Source of the DNA: Gammaproteobacteria bacterium MOLA455
GTDB taxonomy: Bacteria > Pseudomonadota > Gammaproteobacteria > Pseudomonadales > Porticoccaceae
Length of the DNA: 64,000 nucleotides
Direction: 5' to 3'
Assembly (NCBI GenBank): GCA_000511875.1
Contig: AZIN01000001.1
Coordinates: 1,371,332-1,435,331 of the forward strand
Within the stretch, counting starts at the first letter, position 1; each line of letters begins with the position of its first letter. Shown piece after piece: positions 26,901 to 35,381 of this stretch. The position numbers and the translations under genes were made by a program. Below the pieces are notes generated by a model, which was not told the origin of the DNA, did no database searches, and saw nothing but the letters and a program-made list of their open reading frames with translations.

Positions 26901-26964
26901 ACTCCGGTTATCACAGATTTACTGGGCTTCAGACAGGTTTATCTTGACCTCGAGCCAGTACAGA

Positions 26965-26976
26965 GCCAATATTGGC
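26965..26976. promoter_or_regulatory. Candidate activator site upstream of the sulfide promoter
   Basis: GCCAATATTGGC is a perfect 12-bp palindrome centred about 96 bp upstream of the predicted minus-strand transcription start. A related half TTTTTGGC lies at 26990-26997, just before the fisR-like start. The position suits a FisR binding site, but no binding motif is available to compare. Confidence 0.4.
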
Positions 26977-27003
26977 AAAATATAAACCATTTTTGGCAAA
27001 ACT

Positions 27004-28311
27004 ATGGATATCATCCAGTCTGATTCAGGATCTCAGCGCAATCTAAGCGCCATGCTCGAGGGCTATGACTGCCCTGCCATACTGGTCTCCGCCAATTATG
27101 AAATCCTCGCCTACAACTCTGAATACCGCGAAGCATTTGGCGCGCTAAAATTGGACCAGCAGCCCAGTTGCTTCAGCGTTTCGCACGGCTATGATGTCCC
27201 CTGCGACCAAGCGGGAGAATCCTGCCCCCTCAGCGCAGCTCTGCTATCAAAGCGCAAAGAGCGCGTTTTGCATATCCACCAAACTCCCCACGGCAAAGAA
27301 CATGTAGATGTCGAGATGCTGCCTATCTTTGACGACCAACAACAACTGTTATTCTTTGTTGAGCTTTTGCGGCCTATTCCTCTCGCCAGCGGCAATGTCA
27401 CCGACCAGAAAATGATTGGTAGAAGCCCGGCATTTTTAAAGATGCTAGAAGTGATTAGCCGCGTAGGGCAGAGCGATGTGTCTGTGGTACTTAAAGGGGA
27501 GTCTGGCACAGGCAAGGAACTAGCAGCCAGAGCTATTCATATGGCCAGCGCTCGCAGCGGCAATCCCATGGTAACTCTGGAGTGCTCTGGACTTACAGAC
27601 GCTCTTTTTGAAAGCGAACTTTTCGGCCATGTGAAGGGCGCATTCACAGGCGCACAATTTAATAAGCCAGGACTTATAGAGCAGGCTGACGGTGGCACAT
27701 TATTTTTAGATGAAGTGGCCGATATTCCAATGCCCATGCAAGTCAAATTATTGCGCCTGTTAGAGACCGGCACCTATAGGCCGGTGGGCAGCGCCGAGAA
27801 TAAAAACAGCAACTTTCGACTTATCTGCGCCTCACATAAAAACCTCGCGGAGATGGTAGATCAGGGCAGCTTCCGTCAGGATTTATTCTATCGTATCAAT
27901 GTATTTCCGATTCATCTGCCGTCTCTGGCCGAGCGACGCGACGATATTCCCGCTATCGCCAAGTCGCTCATCCATCGCATCTCGCCAGATCAAACCTGGC
28001 AGCTTACGCAGCCTGCAATGAAGCGCCTCAGCAGCTGGAACTACAAAGGTAATATTCGCGAATTGCGCAATGTTCTGGCCCGCGCCACCGTCCTGGCAGA
28101 GGCTGGGGTTATAGATCAGGACATAATTGACAAATGTTTTGATATTGATTTTCAAGCCAACATAAATATTGAATTGGACAAAGTGGACCTAAAAACGTCT
28201 GAACTGGCCTATTTGCAGAATCTAATGACCACCTATGGTGATAAAGTGAAAGCAGCTGAGGTAGCTGGCATTAGTGTGCGATCTCTGTACAGAAAGTTAA
28301 ATCAGAGATGA
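27004..28311 (+). CDS. fisR: FisR-type sigma54 activator sensing sulfane sulfur
   Basis: This 435-residue enhancer-binding protein has three parts. The N-terminal PAS-like sensor is about residues 1-125. The AAA+ domain has Walker A GESGTGKE, the sigma54-contact GAFTGA loop and Walker B GGTLFLDEV. A C-terminal Fis-type helix-turn-helix ends in AEVAGISVRSLYRKL. Sensor cysteines at 56, 67 and 74 have the same 11- and 7-residue spacing as Cys53, Cys64 and Cys71 of Cupriavidus FisR, which reacts with polysulfide. It is divergent from the MBL-SQR-SulP-cydAB set and most likely activates it. It is not a phenol sensor: there is no V4R domain. Confidence 0.92.
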   Translation: MDIIQSDSGSQRNLSAMLEGYDCPAILVSANYEILAYNSEYREAFGALKLDQQPSCFSVSHGYDVPCDQAGESCPLSAALLSKRKERVLHIHQTPHGKEHVDVEMLPIFDDQQQLLFFVELLRPIPLASGNVTDQKMIGRSPAFLKMLEVISRVGQSDVSVVLKGESGTGKELAARAIHMASARSGNPMVTLECSGLTDALFESELFGHVKGAFTGAQFNKPGLIEQADGGTLFLDEVADIPMPMQVKLLRLLETGTYRPVGSAENKNSNFRLICASHKNLAEMVDQGSFRQDLFYRINVFPIHLPSLAERRDDIPAIAKSLIHRISPDQTWQLTQPAMKRLSSWNYKGNIRELRNVLARATVLAEAGVIDQDIIDKCFDIDFQANINIELDKVDLKTSELAYLQNLMTTYGDKVKAAEVAGISVRSLYRKLNQR

Positions 28312-28419
28312 ATGCTCTGCCACTTAATAATTAGGCTCCCGCCAAACAATGCAGCTTCTTTGCCTGCATAGGAGCATTGGAATCGGTTTTGTCAGCAGCT
28401 AGTAGAGACTCATCTGGCT

Positions 28420-28623
28420 TTATATCCCATGGTGATTTTGAACCTGCCAGATCGCCATAAGCAAAGCATTGATTATCGGGTGGCGGTCATCACTATGCTT
28501 ATCCATCGCCCAACCTACGGTCCGTCGCGAGAACAAATCTAAGCTGCGGCTTTTTCCGTCTGAACACCCGAAACGATTAATAGTGCAGTGATTGGAACTA
28601 ATGCTTGATATAAATTTGTGCAT
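28420..28623 (-). pseudogene. Remnant of an IS3-family transposase (rve integrase core)
   Basis: The minus-strand reading contains SLDLFSRRTVGWAMDKHSD and INALLMAIWQ, clearly the integrase-core segment of IS3-family OrfB (usual form: LDLFSR-VGWAM, then ALxMAxW). Only about 45 residues are recognisable. The upstream catalytic part and the downstream Glu-containing part are gone, so it cannot be active. I see no terminal inverted repeats. The true edges of the remnant are uncertain. Confidence 0.75.
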
Positions 28624-28736
28624 TTAATGGCACATCTCCAAACAGGGTTACGCGACGAGAGTAAAGAGGCGCATCACATTTACGGGGCATTAAGGTTAGA
28701 GTTTTATGACAAAGTAGCGCCATAACCTTTGAGAGA

Positions 28737-28769
28737 CAGTCATAAAAATTAAATATTTCTGTCATAGAC
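28737..28769 (+). promoter_or_regulatory. Pho box upstream of ppk2
   Basis: Three 11-bp steps read CAGTCATAAAA, ATTAAATATTT and CTGTCATAGAC. The outer two match the PhoB repeat CTGTCATAWAW; the middle one is degenerate. It ends 34 bp before the ppk2 start, suggesting phosphate-starvation control of polyphosphate use. Confidence 0.6.
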
Positions 28770-28803
28770 TGATTAGAATAAAAGTTAGCAGTCGGAAACT
28801 ATT

Positions 28804-29640
28804 ATGAAACGTAAAAAAATCCGAATAATTGAGAATCCTTACCAAAATGTTAGTGAAAGCGAATACCAGGTTGAAAAACGTCGACTACAGGTTGAGCTAT
28901 TAAAGATCCAGCAATGGTTGGTCCACCAAAAGCTCTCTCTTGTCGTGGTTTTTGAGGGAAGGGACGCAGCTGGCAAAGGTTCAACCATCAAACGTTTCAC
29001 AGAAAATCTTATCCCCGCGCATTTTTCAATCCATGCACTGGGCGTGCCCACTGAGTCAGAATCCAAGTATTGGTTTAGACGATACGAGTCAATTTTCCCT
29101 AAACCGGGCAACATCGCCTTTTTTGATCGATCTTGGTATTCAAGGGCACTGATAGAGCCCACCATGGGTTACTGCTCAGAAAAGAGATATAAACGTTTTA
29201 TGAGAAAAGTGCTTAACTGGGAGCACAGTCATATAGATAAAGGCCTACTAATGGTCAAATTCTATCTCTCTGTAGATCAGGATACCCAGCTAATAAGGTT
29301 TGAGAGTCGATTAAACAACCCACTGACCTACTGGAAATTTTCGGAAAATGATCTCAATGCCCGAAAAAAATGGGCACTGTTCACCAAGTATAAAAACCAA
29401 ATGTTTGATCATACCTCATCAACAAAATCACCCTGGGTGGTAGTGAATGCCAATTCAAAGAAGCAAGCCAGATTAACCAGTATGTTATACTTGGTGCGGT
29501 TTTTTGGTCGACGAAAGTTTGAGCCACTGACGGGGGAAGATGTGCGAGTCAGCCATAGCATTTCTGTCGGCGGTGTAAAGTTTGGTGACCTTACACTCCA
29601 ACAATTAGCCGTACTAAAAGAACTAAAAGATCAGGAGTAG
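28804..29640 (+). CDS. ppk2: Polyphosphate kinase 2 family protein
   Basis: This 278-residue single-domain PPK2 has Walker A EGRDAAGKGS at 51-60, the lid-region Asp-Arg pair in FFDRSWYSRA (about 107-115), and the NNPLTYWKFSENDLNARKKW stretch near 176-195. PPK2 uses polyphosphate to phosphorylate nucleotides, or the reverse. Length and the single domain fit class I PPK2, but nucleotide preference cannot be read. It follows a Pho box and precedes a nudix gene by ten bases. Both are flanked by IS3 remnants. Confidence 0.92.
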   Translation: MKRKKIRIIENPYQNVSESEYQVEKRRLQVELLKIQQWLVHQKLSLVVVFEGRDAAGKGSTIKRFTENLIPAHFSIHALGVPTESESKYWFRRYESIFPKPGNIAFFDRSWYSRALIEPTMGYCSEKRYKRFMRKVLNWEHSHIDKGLLMVKFYLSVDQDTQLIRFESRLNNPLTYWKFSENDLNARKKWALFTKYKNQMFDHTSSTKSPWVVVNANSKKQARLTSMLYLVRFFGRRKFEPLTGEDVRVSHSISVGGVKFGDLTLQQLAVLKELKDQE

Positions 29641-29650
29641 CAGACTATTT

Positions 29651-30151
29651 ATGGAACCCGCCATGTCTAAAAATCAGAATAACTCGAGTTATCCAGACTC
29701 ATTGCGTCAAACCATCGATTTGCCCGTCATCGAATCTGCAGGCGGACTGGTGTGTAATCATCAGAACCATATACTGCTGATGTTTAAACGTGGACGATGG
29801 GATATGCCTAAAGGACGTGTTGATGACGATGGGAAAAAACTGTCTGCTATTCGGGAAGTCAATGAGGAAACTGGACTCGAGGCCTCCAAACTATGCATAG
29901 AGGGAAAGCTGGTCTCAACCTGGCACACCACGCGACATCAAAATATTAAATACATGAAGAAAACACATTGGTATTTAATGCGTTATGACGGGTTTGATGC
30001 AGATACTATTCCCCAGGTCGAAGAAGGCATTATCGAATGCAGATGGATTCACTTGAGTGAGCTGCCTAAATATAGAGATTTAATGAGAGCTCGCATTGAG
30101 TATGTGGTCGACTTTTGGCATGAGAATCTCGCCTATACCGCGCGGCCCTAA
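29651..30151 (+). CDS. Nudix hydrolase with altered Nudix box
   Basis: This 166-residue protein has a Nudix fold. The loop PKGRVDDDGKKLSAIREVNEETG starts near residue 57 (longest unbroken piece quoted: REVNEETG). The catalytic REVNEE core is intact. The first Glu of GX5E is not present and the spacing to REV is one residue short, so the box is unusual. It may hydrolyse a nucleotide or diphosphoinositol/polyphosphate-type substrate. Coupling to ppk2 (10 bp gap) hints at polyphosphate or nucleotide balance. A second ATG at 29663 is an alternative start. Confidence 0.85.
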   Translation: MEPAMSKNQNNSSYPDSLRQTIDLPVIESAGGLVCNHQNHILLMFKRGRWDMPKGRVDDDGKKLSAIREVNEETGLEASKLCIEGKLVSTWHTTRHQNIKYMKKTHWYLMRYDGFDADTIPQVEEGIIECRWIHLSELPKYRDLMRARIEYVVDFWHENLAYTARP

Positions 30152-30162
30152 TGTAATCCCCT

Positions 30163-30447
30163 CATTAAATGGCTCAAAAAGATGTATGCCGAGAGAAGTT
30201 AGTCGGCGAGATTGCCCGCGAGGCGCTAGGGATTCGGCTTATGCTTTTTGTATTTGCGTAATCTCAAGGGGTTTAGCTGGAACCACAAGCATGTCTTTCG
30301 TATTTATCGCGAGCCGGAACTAAACCTCTGTATTAAGCCTCGACGCAGGCTCAAGCCAGACAAACCTGAGGCCCTCGGCAATACGACAGCGACATACCAA
30401 ACATGGTCGATGGATATTATGAGCGACTCAGTGGCTATAGCAATACA
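30163..30447 (+). pseudogene. Remnant of an IS3-family transposase (OrfB N-terminal part)
   Basis: The plus-strand reading KKMYAERS, stop, SARLPARR, stop, then GFGLCFLYLRNLKGF and SWNHKHVFRIYREPELNL and TWSMDIMSDSV matches the start of IS3/IS51-group OrfB (helix-turn-helix region and first WSMDFM Asp motif). Two in-frame stops and loss of the C-terminal half make it inactive. It belongs to a different part of the protein than the 28.4-kb remnant and lies on the opposite strand. Confidence 0.8.
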
Positions 30448-30574
30448 ATAACGAGGAGCCTGATACTTCTATTGGCGGTGTGCCGCCAAGGAAAACGCCC
30501 AAAAAAGCATTTATATTGCTTATACTCTATTTACGAAACACACATTTTCCTGAACCTATATTCCCCAGACCCTT

Positions 30575-31630
30575 ATGTTTTTACTGATTACCTATGTATT
30601 GATTGCTCTTGGTTTCTCGTTTTTGTGCTCTATTGCCGAGGCAGTATTGTTAAGCGTCACCAATACCCATATTGCCCTAATGAAAAAGGAACACAAATCT
30701 GCCGGCCGTTTGTTGCAAAGATTAAAGGATGATGTCAACAAGCCGTTGGCAGCCATCCTGACCTTGAATACCATCGCCCATACTATTGGCGCCGCCGGAG
30801 CCGGTGCCCAGGCAGTCGCTGTTTTTGGCAGCGCCTATGTTGGTATCGCTTCCGCAGTGTTGACGCTGTTGATCCTGATATTCTCTGAGATTATTCCCAA
30901 AACCTTAGGAGCTCATTACTGGCGACAGTTGGCGCCTGTTACAGCCTACGTGCTTAAATATCTGATTATCTTACTCTACCCCTTTGTTAAATTATCGGAC
31001 TGGTTAACGGGTGGTTTACATGGGCCGACCCTCAGCGGTTTTAGTCGCGAAGAGTTTTCGGTAATGGCCGACCTGAGTTCAAAAGAAGGGCAAATTGCCG
31101 AGCAAGAATCACATATATTAAAGAACCTTTTACTACTGCGAGAAACCCGCGTCACCGATGCCATGACACCGCGCACCGTAATTTTTTCGTTGTCGAAGAT
31201 GGTTACCGTGGAAGAGTTTTTCCACAAATACGACCATGTTTCTTTTTCTCGCATCCCTATTTACAGCGATGAACAGGAGAACATTTCCGGCTATGTTTTC
31301 AGAAGCGACTTGTTGCTGGCCAAGGCTCGAGGTAATGGCGATAGTATTTTAAGTAACTATCGACACGACATTACTGCTGTACCTGGCTCTTTGTCACTGT
31401 CTCAGGTGTTCAATGAATTGTTAAAGTTGCGTGTGCACATGATGCTGGTCGTGGACGAATACGGCGGTGTTGAAGGTATTATTACCCTGGAAGATGTTCT
31501 CGAAACTCTATTGGGCCTGGAGATCGTTGATGAAAAAGACGATGCGGTCGATATGCAAAAAGAAGCGCGCCGACAGTGGAGGCGACGCGCGGGAAAAATG
31601 GGGCTTAAAATAGACGGGGAAAAACAATAG
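30575..31630 (+). CDS. CNNM/CorC-like (HlyC/CorC family) membrane protein
   Basis: This 351-residue protein has an N-terminal CNNM (DUF21) domain with about four membrane segments (1-165), including LILIFSEIIPKTLGAHYW at about 95-112. A CBS pair follows (about 185-310) with DAMTPRT and VVDEYGGVEGIITLEDVLE. The C-terminal CorC_HlyC domain present in many relatives is missing; a short basic tail ends the protein. The family is linked to Mg2+ or Na+ transport and ion tolerance. It stands alone after the IS remnant. Confidence 0.85.
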   Translation: MFLLITYVLIALGFSFLCSIAEAVLLSVTNTHIALMKKEHKSAGRLLQRLKDDVNKPLAAILTLNTIAHTIGAAGAGAQAVAVFGSAYVGIASAVLTLLILIFSEIIPKTLGAHYWRQLAPVTAYVLKYLIILLYPFVKLSDWLTGGLHGPTLSGFSREEFSVMADLSSKEGQIAEQESHILKNLLLLRETRVTDAMTPRTVIFSLSKMVTVEEFFHKYDHVSFSRIPIYSDEQENISGYVFRSDLLLAKARGNGDSILSNYRHDITAVPGSLSLSQVFNELLKLRVHMMLVVDEYGGVEGIITLEDVLETLLGLEIVDEKDDAVDMQKEARRQWRRRAGKMGLKIDGEKQ

Positions 31631-31702
31631 ATCGCTTAGCTAACTTGGTGTAATTTTCTACTTTTCGCCTTTGATTTATTGAGGAGATGACAATCCCCTC
31701 TG

Positions 31703-31770
31703 CAACAGCCAATAAAAAAACCCAACCCTTTCGGGTTGAGGTTTTGTTATTGGTGGAGGCGGCGGGAATT
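31703..31770. repeat. ssrA: Direct repeat: partial copy of tmRNA 3' end and terminator
   Basis: About 68 bp nearly identical to 31877-31945, beginning in the CAACAGCC sequence and running through the terminator hairpin into the last 20 bases of tmRNA. One base in an A/C run differs. The layout resembles an attachment-site duplication left by an integrated element. About 106 bp separate the two copies. Confidence 0.85.
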
Positions 31771-31876
31771 ATTCGTCCTTCGTCCTCACCCCTACGGGGC
31801 CGCCGTCGCTGCGCTCCCGCGTTGTCTCGCCACTGCGTGGCTCGGCTGAACCCGCTACGCAGGGTCATCATCTCTA

Positions 31877-31945
31877 CAACAGCCAATAAAAAAACCCCAA
31901 CCCTTTCGGGTTGAGGTTTTGTTATTGGTGGAGGCGGCGGGAATT
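31877..31945. repeat. Direct repeat overlapping the true tmRNA 3' end
   Basis: This is the partner of the copy at 31703-31770. It includes the tmRNA terminator and the last 20 bases of ssrA. The spacer between copies (31771-31876) is GC-richer, without genes. Confidence 0.85.
31887..31913 (-). terminator. Rho-independent terminator of ssrA
   Basis: On the minus strand a CAACCCGAAAGGGTTG hairpin is followed by a run of eight T. The flanks CCAATAAC and TTTATTGG extend the stem. Confidence 0.85.
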
Positions 31946-32317
31946 GAACCCGCGTCCGCCAGCCCGCTGCCTACGGCTCTACATGCTTAGTTCAGTCTTT
32001 AGTTTTAGTGCGCTGTAACCCGACTGACAGGGCGCACAACGCACGATTTCGGTAAGTTTTTAGTGAGCCCGCCCCGAACAAGCTTCTTCACGATCTTATG
32101 AGATATGACATTTGAGCGTCTCTCGCCCCTAAGGGTTTGAAACTCTGGACGCATAAGCACGGCTCCAGTCAAACGGCACCTTACTGGGGTTTAAGCAGCT
32201 AGTGCGTAGTTGTCGTCGTTGGCAACTATAAGTTTGCGACTTTGGATTAACGAGATTGGTCACCATCTCGGCATGCACCGGAGGTTTTGTAGCCGTCGTC
32301 GAATCCAAAACGCCCCC
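31926..32317 (-). ncRNA. ssrA: Transfer-messenger RNA (tmRNA)
   Basis: This 392-nt RNA starts GGGGGCGTTTTGGATTCGAC and ends with GGTTCAATTCCCGCCGCC then TCCACCA, forming the tRNA-Ala-like domain with encoded CCA. The internal tag frame reads ANDDNYALAA followed by TAA (near 32188-32220 on the minus strand). tmRNA with SmpB rescues stalled ribosomes and tags products for proteolysis. The tag differs from E. coli ANDENYALAA by one residue. Its 3' end is duplicated downstream. Confidence 0.97.
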
Positions 32318-32478
32318 TGTGAAACGCAAGTCTAGCATAGTCATGGGCTGAGCATAGGCGATTAAATGCGCTGCTAATGAATATATTATTTAGATCGAAT
32401 TTAGACGCTGAATCGCCTAGAATCCGGGGCAAAAGCAAACTTTGTAAAAAGTGCTTAAAAATACAAAAGGGACAGCAA

Positions 32479-33825
32479 ATGGAAAGGGGTCAATTCTCTT
32501 CTCGCCTGGCATTTATCTTAGCCGCTTCGGGCTCCGCCGTTGGTCTAGGCAATATCTGGGGCTTTCCCACTAATGCAGCCGAAAACGGCGGCGCGGCCTT
32601 TGTGCTGATGTATATGATTCTGGCGTTCCTGCTGGCTTATCCGGCGATGATGGCGGAGTTAATTATTGGCCGTCACACTCAGTCGAACATGGTGAATGCT
32701 CTGCAGTCGGTCTCGAACACCCCCGCCGCGAAGCGCGCTGGTTGGGCTGTGGGTATGGGCGGCATGGTCACTGCCAGTCTAATTCTGTGCTTTTACAGTC
32801 TTGTGGCTGGGTGGATGCTGGCCTTTATGCTTGAGCCTCTTACTAGTCTTGTTGGGCTACCGCAGCTGGGCAAGTGGCTGACTGAGTTTGGCCTGGCGCG
32901 CAATGTGGGCTTTGCGGCGCTATTTATCGGTTTGACGGCGCTGGTGATCAGTGCCGGCGTGGAACAGGGTATTGAAAAGTGGTCTCAGCGTTTGATGCCG
33001 TCACTGCTCGCACTACTTATAGGCCTTATTCTCTACGTTCTCATGCAACCTGGCGCTATGCAGGGTTTGGAGCATTACCTGGTGCCGGACTTTTCTCAGA
33101 TGAGCGATCCGAAGCTAATTGTCAGTGCTATGGGTCAGGCGTTCTTTTCCATGAGTCTGGGGGTTGGCACTATGTTGATCTACGGCTCTTATATTCGCAG
33201 TGATGAGAATCTGCCTCTGGTGGGTGCGCTGGTGACCTTGACCGATACGGGTATTGCCTTTTTGGCGGGCTTGCTGGTGTTGCCGGCGATGTTTGTGGCA
33301 CAGCACTTGGGTGTGACTATTTATGCCGAGAGCGGTAGCCTGATCGCGGGACCGGATCTTATTTTTCAGGTTCTACCTGCGCTGTTTGACGGTATGGGCG
33401 CTGCTGGTGTATTTGTCGGGCTGGCCTTCTTTGTGTTGATGTCGATTGCGGCGGTGACCTCTTCTATCTCGATGCTTGAGGTGCCTGTGTCCTATGCAGT
33501 GGAAGTGCGGCAGATAAATCGTACCAAGGCAACTTGGTTGGTGGCGCTGATTATCTTCACTTTGAGTACCATCGTGGCATTGAATTTCGATAGTCTGTTT
33601 GGCTTTGTGATTACCCTGACCACTGAACGAGCGCAGCCATTGCTGAGTATGTTCATCTGTATCTTTGCTGGTTGGATCTTTCACCGCAACAGTATTTTAT
33701 CGGAGATCCAGAAGGGCAATCCGAATGTGCAGCAGAGCCTGTTTTGGAAGATTTGGCCGCTTTACGTAAAGTTGTTTTGCCCAGTGCTGATTTTACTGAC
33801 CTTTGCTCAGGGCTTTATCGGTTAA
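32479..33825 (+). CDS. Sodium:neurotransmitter symporter (SNF) family transporter
   Basis: From ATG 32479 (AAAAGGGA upstream) this is a protein of about 448 residues with 11-12 membrane segments. The first carries the LeuT-like motif ASGSAVGLGNIWGFP near residue 16-30, with the Na+ and substrate site glycines. Bacterial SNF proteins of this type (MhsT/TnaT-like) import amino acids with Na+. The frame opens 34 codons earlier, but that extension is not family-like. The substrate is unknown. Confidence 0.93.
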   Translation: MERGQFSSRLAFILAASGSAVGLGNIWGFPTNAAENGGAAFVLMYMILAFLLAYPAMMAELIIGRHTQSNMVNALQSVSNTPAAKRAGWAVGMGGMVTASLILCFYSLVAGWMLAFMLEPLTSLVGLPQLGKWLTEFGLARNVGFAALFIGLTALVISAGVEQGIEKWSQRLMPSLLALLIGLILYVLMQPGAMQGLEHYLVPDFSQMSDPKLIVSAMGQAFFSMSLGVGTMLIYGSYIRSDENLPLVGALVTLTDTGIAFLAGLLVLPAMFVAQHLGVTIYAESGSLIAGPDLIFQVLPALFDGMGAAGVFVGLAFFVLMSIAAVTSSISMLEVPVSYAVEVRQINRTKATWLVALIIFTLSTIVALNFDSLFGFVITLTTERAQPLLSMFICIFAGWIFHRNSILSEIQKGNPNVQQSLFWKIWPLYVKLFCPVLILLTFAQGFIG

Positions 33826-33978
33826 TTTGCGCTGTAACTTTAGGCTGGGGCGGCTATAGATGGTTTTAGAATTGACCGCAGTGGCCTTGTTGGTTAGGGT
33901 GAAGAAGCTGATGCAAAGACCCACTTTTCACCCTTTATAACAGTGTTTTTTACACTCTATTAATAATGGAATAAAACC

Positions 33979-34218
33979 GTGACCAAAGAAAAACAAGCTG
34001 TCGATTTTGAGAAGCAACTGGCCAACCTTGAGGCACTGGTGGAATCACTGGAAAGCGGTGAGCTGAGCTTGGAGGAGTCGTTAAAATCCTTTGAGTCTGG
34101 CATCAAAGTGGCTCGAGAATGCCAGCAGGCATTAAAAGCTGCTGAGCAGAAGGTCGAGCTGTTAACTCGTCAAGGGGACGAGCTTGTCAGCCAGCCTTTC
34201 GAATCCAGCGATAACTAG
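33979..34218 (+). CDS. xseB: Exodeoxyribonuclease VII small subunit
   Basis: This 79-residue helical protein has the XseB pattern [22 protein letters not shown] (residues about 10-31, quoted in part) and [18 protein letters not shown]. It joins XseA to make exonuclease VII. The GTG at 33979 starts the frame. It precedes ispA and dxs, the usual gammaproteobacterial order xseB-ispA-dxs. Confidence 0.94.
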   Translation: MTKEKQAVDFEKQLANLEALVESLESGELSLEESLKSFESGIKVARECQQALKAAEQKVELLTRQGDELVSQPFESSDN

Positions 34219-34225
34219 TCGCGCT

Positions 34226-35212
34226 ATGTCGCTCAGTCAAAGCTCTCAAATCCAAACCATCATTAGCCACTACAGCGCTCAGGTTGATGCCCAATTGGAG
34301 GCTATATTGCCACTGGCAACTGGCCCTGCTGAGCCGCTTTTTGCGGCGATGCGCTATTCGGTATTCAACGGCGGCAAGCGTCTGCGCCCGGCGCTGTGTT
34401 TTGCGGCGGCTGAAGCAGTTGCCCAAAGCGACTTCAAAATAGCCCAAAGCGACTCACAAATAGCCCAAAGCGATGCAAAAACTGCCGCCAGCGACCTAAA
34501 GACAACCCTGAGCACTGTCAACACGGCTAAGGTAGCTGCGGCAGTGGAAATGATCCACGCCTATTCTCTGATCCACGATGATCTGCCGGCAATGGACGAT
34601 GATGACCTGCGCCGCGGCAAGCCCACCTGCCATATTCAATTTGATGAAGCCACTGCCATTCTTGCGGGCGATGGTCTGCAATCTCTGGCCTTCCAACAAC
34701 TCTGCGAACTCTCTGAGCTGTCCCCCACAATTGTGATTGAGCTTGTTGCAATGCTCTCGCGACTGGGCGGCTGCGGCGGTATGGTGGCGGGTCAGGCGAT
34801 TGATCTGGCAGCCACAGGTTCGGTGCTTGAGTTGGAGGCGCTGAAGGTTATGCATGCCCACAAGACTGGTGCGCTGATTGAAGCCAGCGTCTTGATGGGG
34901 GCCATGGCCACAGGTCAGGCAAGCCGTGAGCAGCTCGACGCGCTAAAAGAGTTTGCTCGCGCCATTGGTCTGGCCTTCCAGATTCAAGACGATATTCTTG
35001 ATGTAGAGAGCTCCACGGAACAGCTGGGCAAGCAGCAGGGATCTGATGCCACTAACCTAAAGTCGACCTACACTTCGATCTTGGGGCTTGAGCAGGCGCG
35101 CAGTGAAGCGGCGAAGCTCTTTGATCAGAGCATGCAGATATTGGAAAGCTTTGGTGAGAAAGCGGACTCGCTGCGAGCAATTGCCTGTTTTATTGTTAAG
35201 CGCAATCACTAG
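34226..35212 (+). CDS. ispA: Farnesyl diphosphate synthase with repeat insertion
   Basis: This trans-prenyltransferase of about 328 residues condenses isoprenyl units for quinone and undecaprenyl synthesis. The first Asp-rich motif DDLPAMDDDD is at 118-127 and the second is in FQIQDDILD. Substrate-binding GGKRLRP is at 49-55. An insertion of about 33 residues (roughly 66-100) holds three 7-residue repeats (AQSDFKI, AQSDSQI, AQSDAKT), absent from usual IspA. ATG 34226 is eight bases after xseB. Confidence 0.94.
   Translation: MSLSQSSQIQTIISHYSAQVDAQLEAILPLATGPAEPLFAAMRYSVFNGGKRLRPALCFAAAEAVAQSDFKIAQSDSQIAQSDAKTAASDLKTTLSTVNTAKVAAAVEMIHAYSLIHDDLPAMDDDDLRRGKPTCHIQFDEATAILAGDGLQSLAFQQLCELSELSPTIVIELVAMLSRLGGCGGMVAGQAIDLAATGSVLELEALKVMHAHKTGALIEASVLMGAMATGQASREQLDALKEFARAIGLAFQIQDDILDVESSTEQLGKQQGSDATNLKSTYTSILGLEQARSEAAKLFDQSMQILESFGEKADSLRAIACFIVKRNH
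34421..34483 (+). repeat. Three 21-bp tandem repeats inside ispA
   Basis: Units begin GCCCAAAGCGA at 34421, 34442 and 34463 and code for AQSDxxx heptads. They lie between helices that are directly joined in ordinary IspA, so length changes in frame may be tolerated. Confidence 0.85.
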
Positions 35213-35381
35213 CTCGCCGTACCCTCTCTAATAGTTAGCAGATAACTGTTAGAGCGCTGCTGTTTAGCTGCTATTCGCTGCTTAATAGCTGCGCAAAGCG
35301 GAACCGATTGAGCATTTGCTGTAGTATCTGCGGCTATTGCTAAACCACTATTAATTACATAACAGTTAATGACTTAAAAGC

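Larger units (their letters stand above)
28312..28803. other. Intergenic region with IS remnant and Pho box
   Basis: This 492-bp gap holds a decayed IS3 transposase fragment on the minus strand near 28423-28560 and a Pho box at 28737-28769 (both listed). Apart from these I see no gene. Confidence 0.7.

Noticed and set aside
31687-31914. Frame of 75 codons with repeated ends near ssrA
   Set aside because: It is made of the duplicated terminator sequence and spacer; the repeated ends explain the odd protein repeat.
31703-31945. Possible CRISPR-like repeats
   Set aside because: Only two copies exist, they overlap the tmRNA terminator, and there is no spacer array or cas gene.
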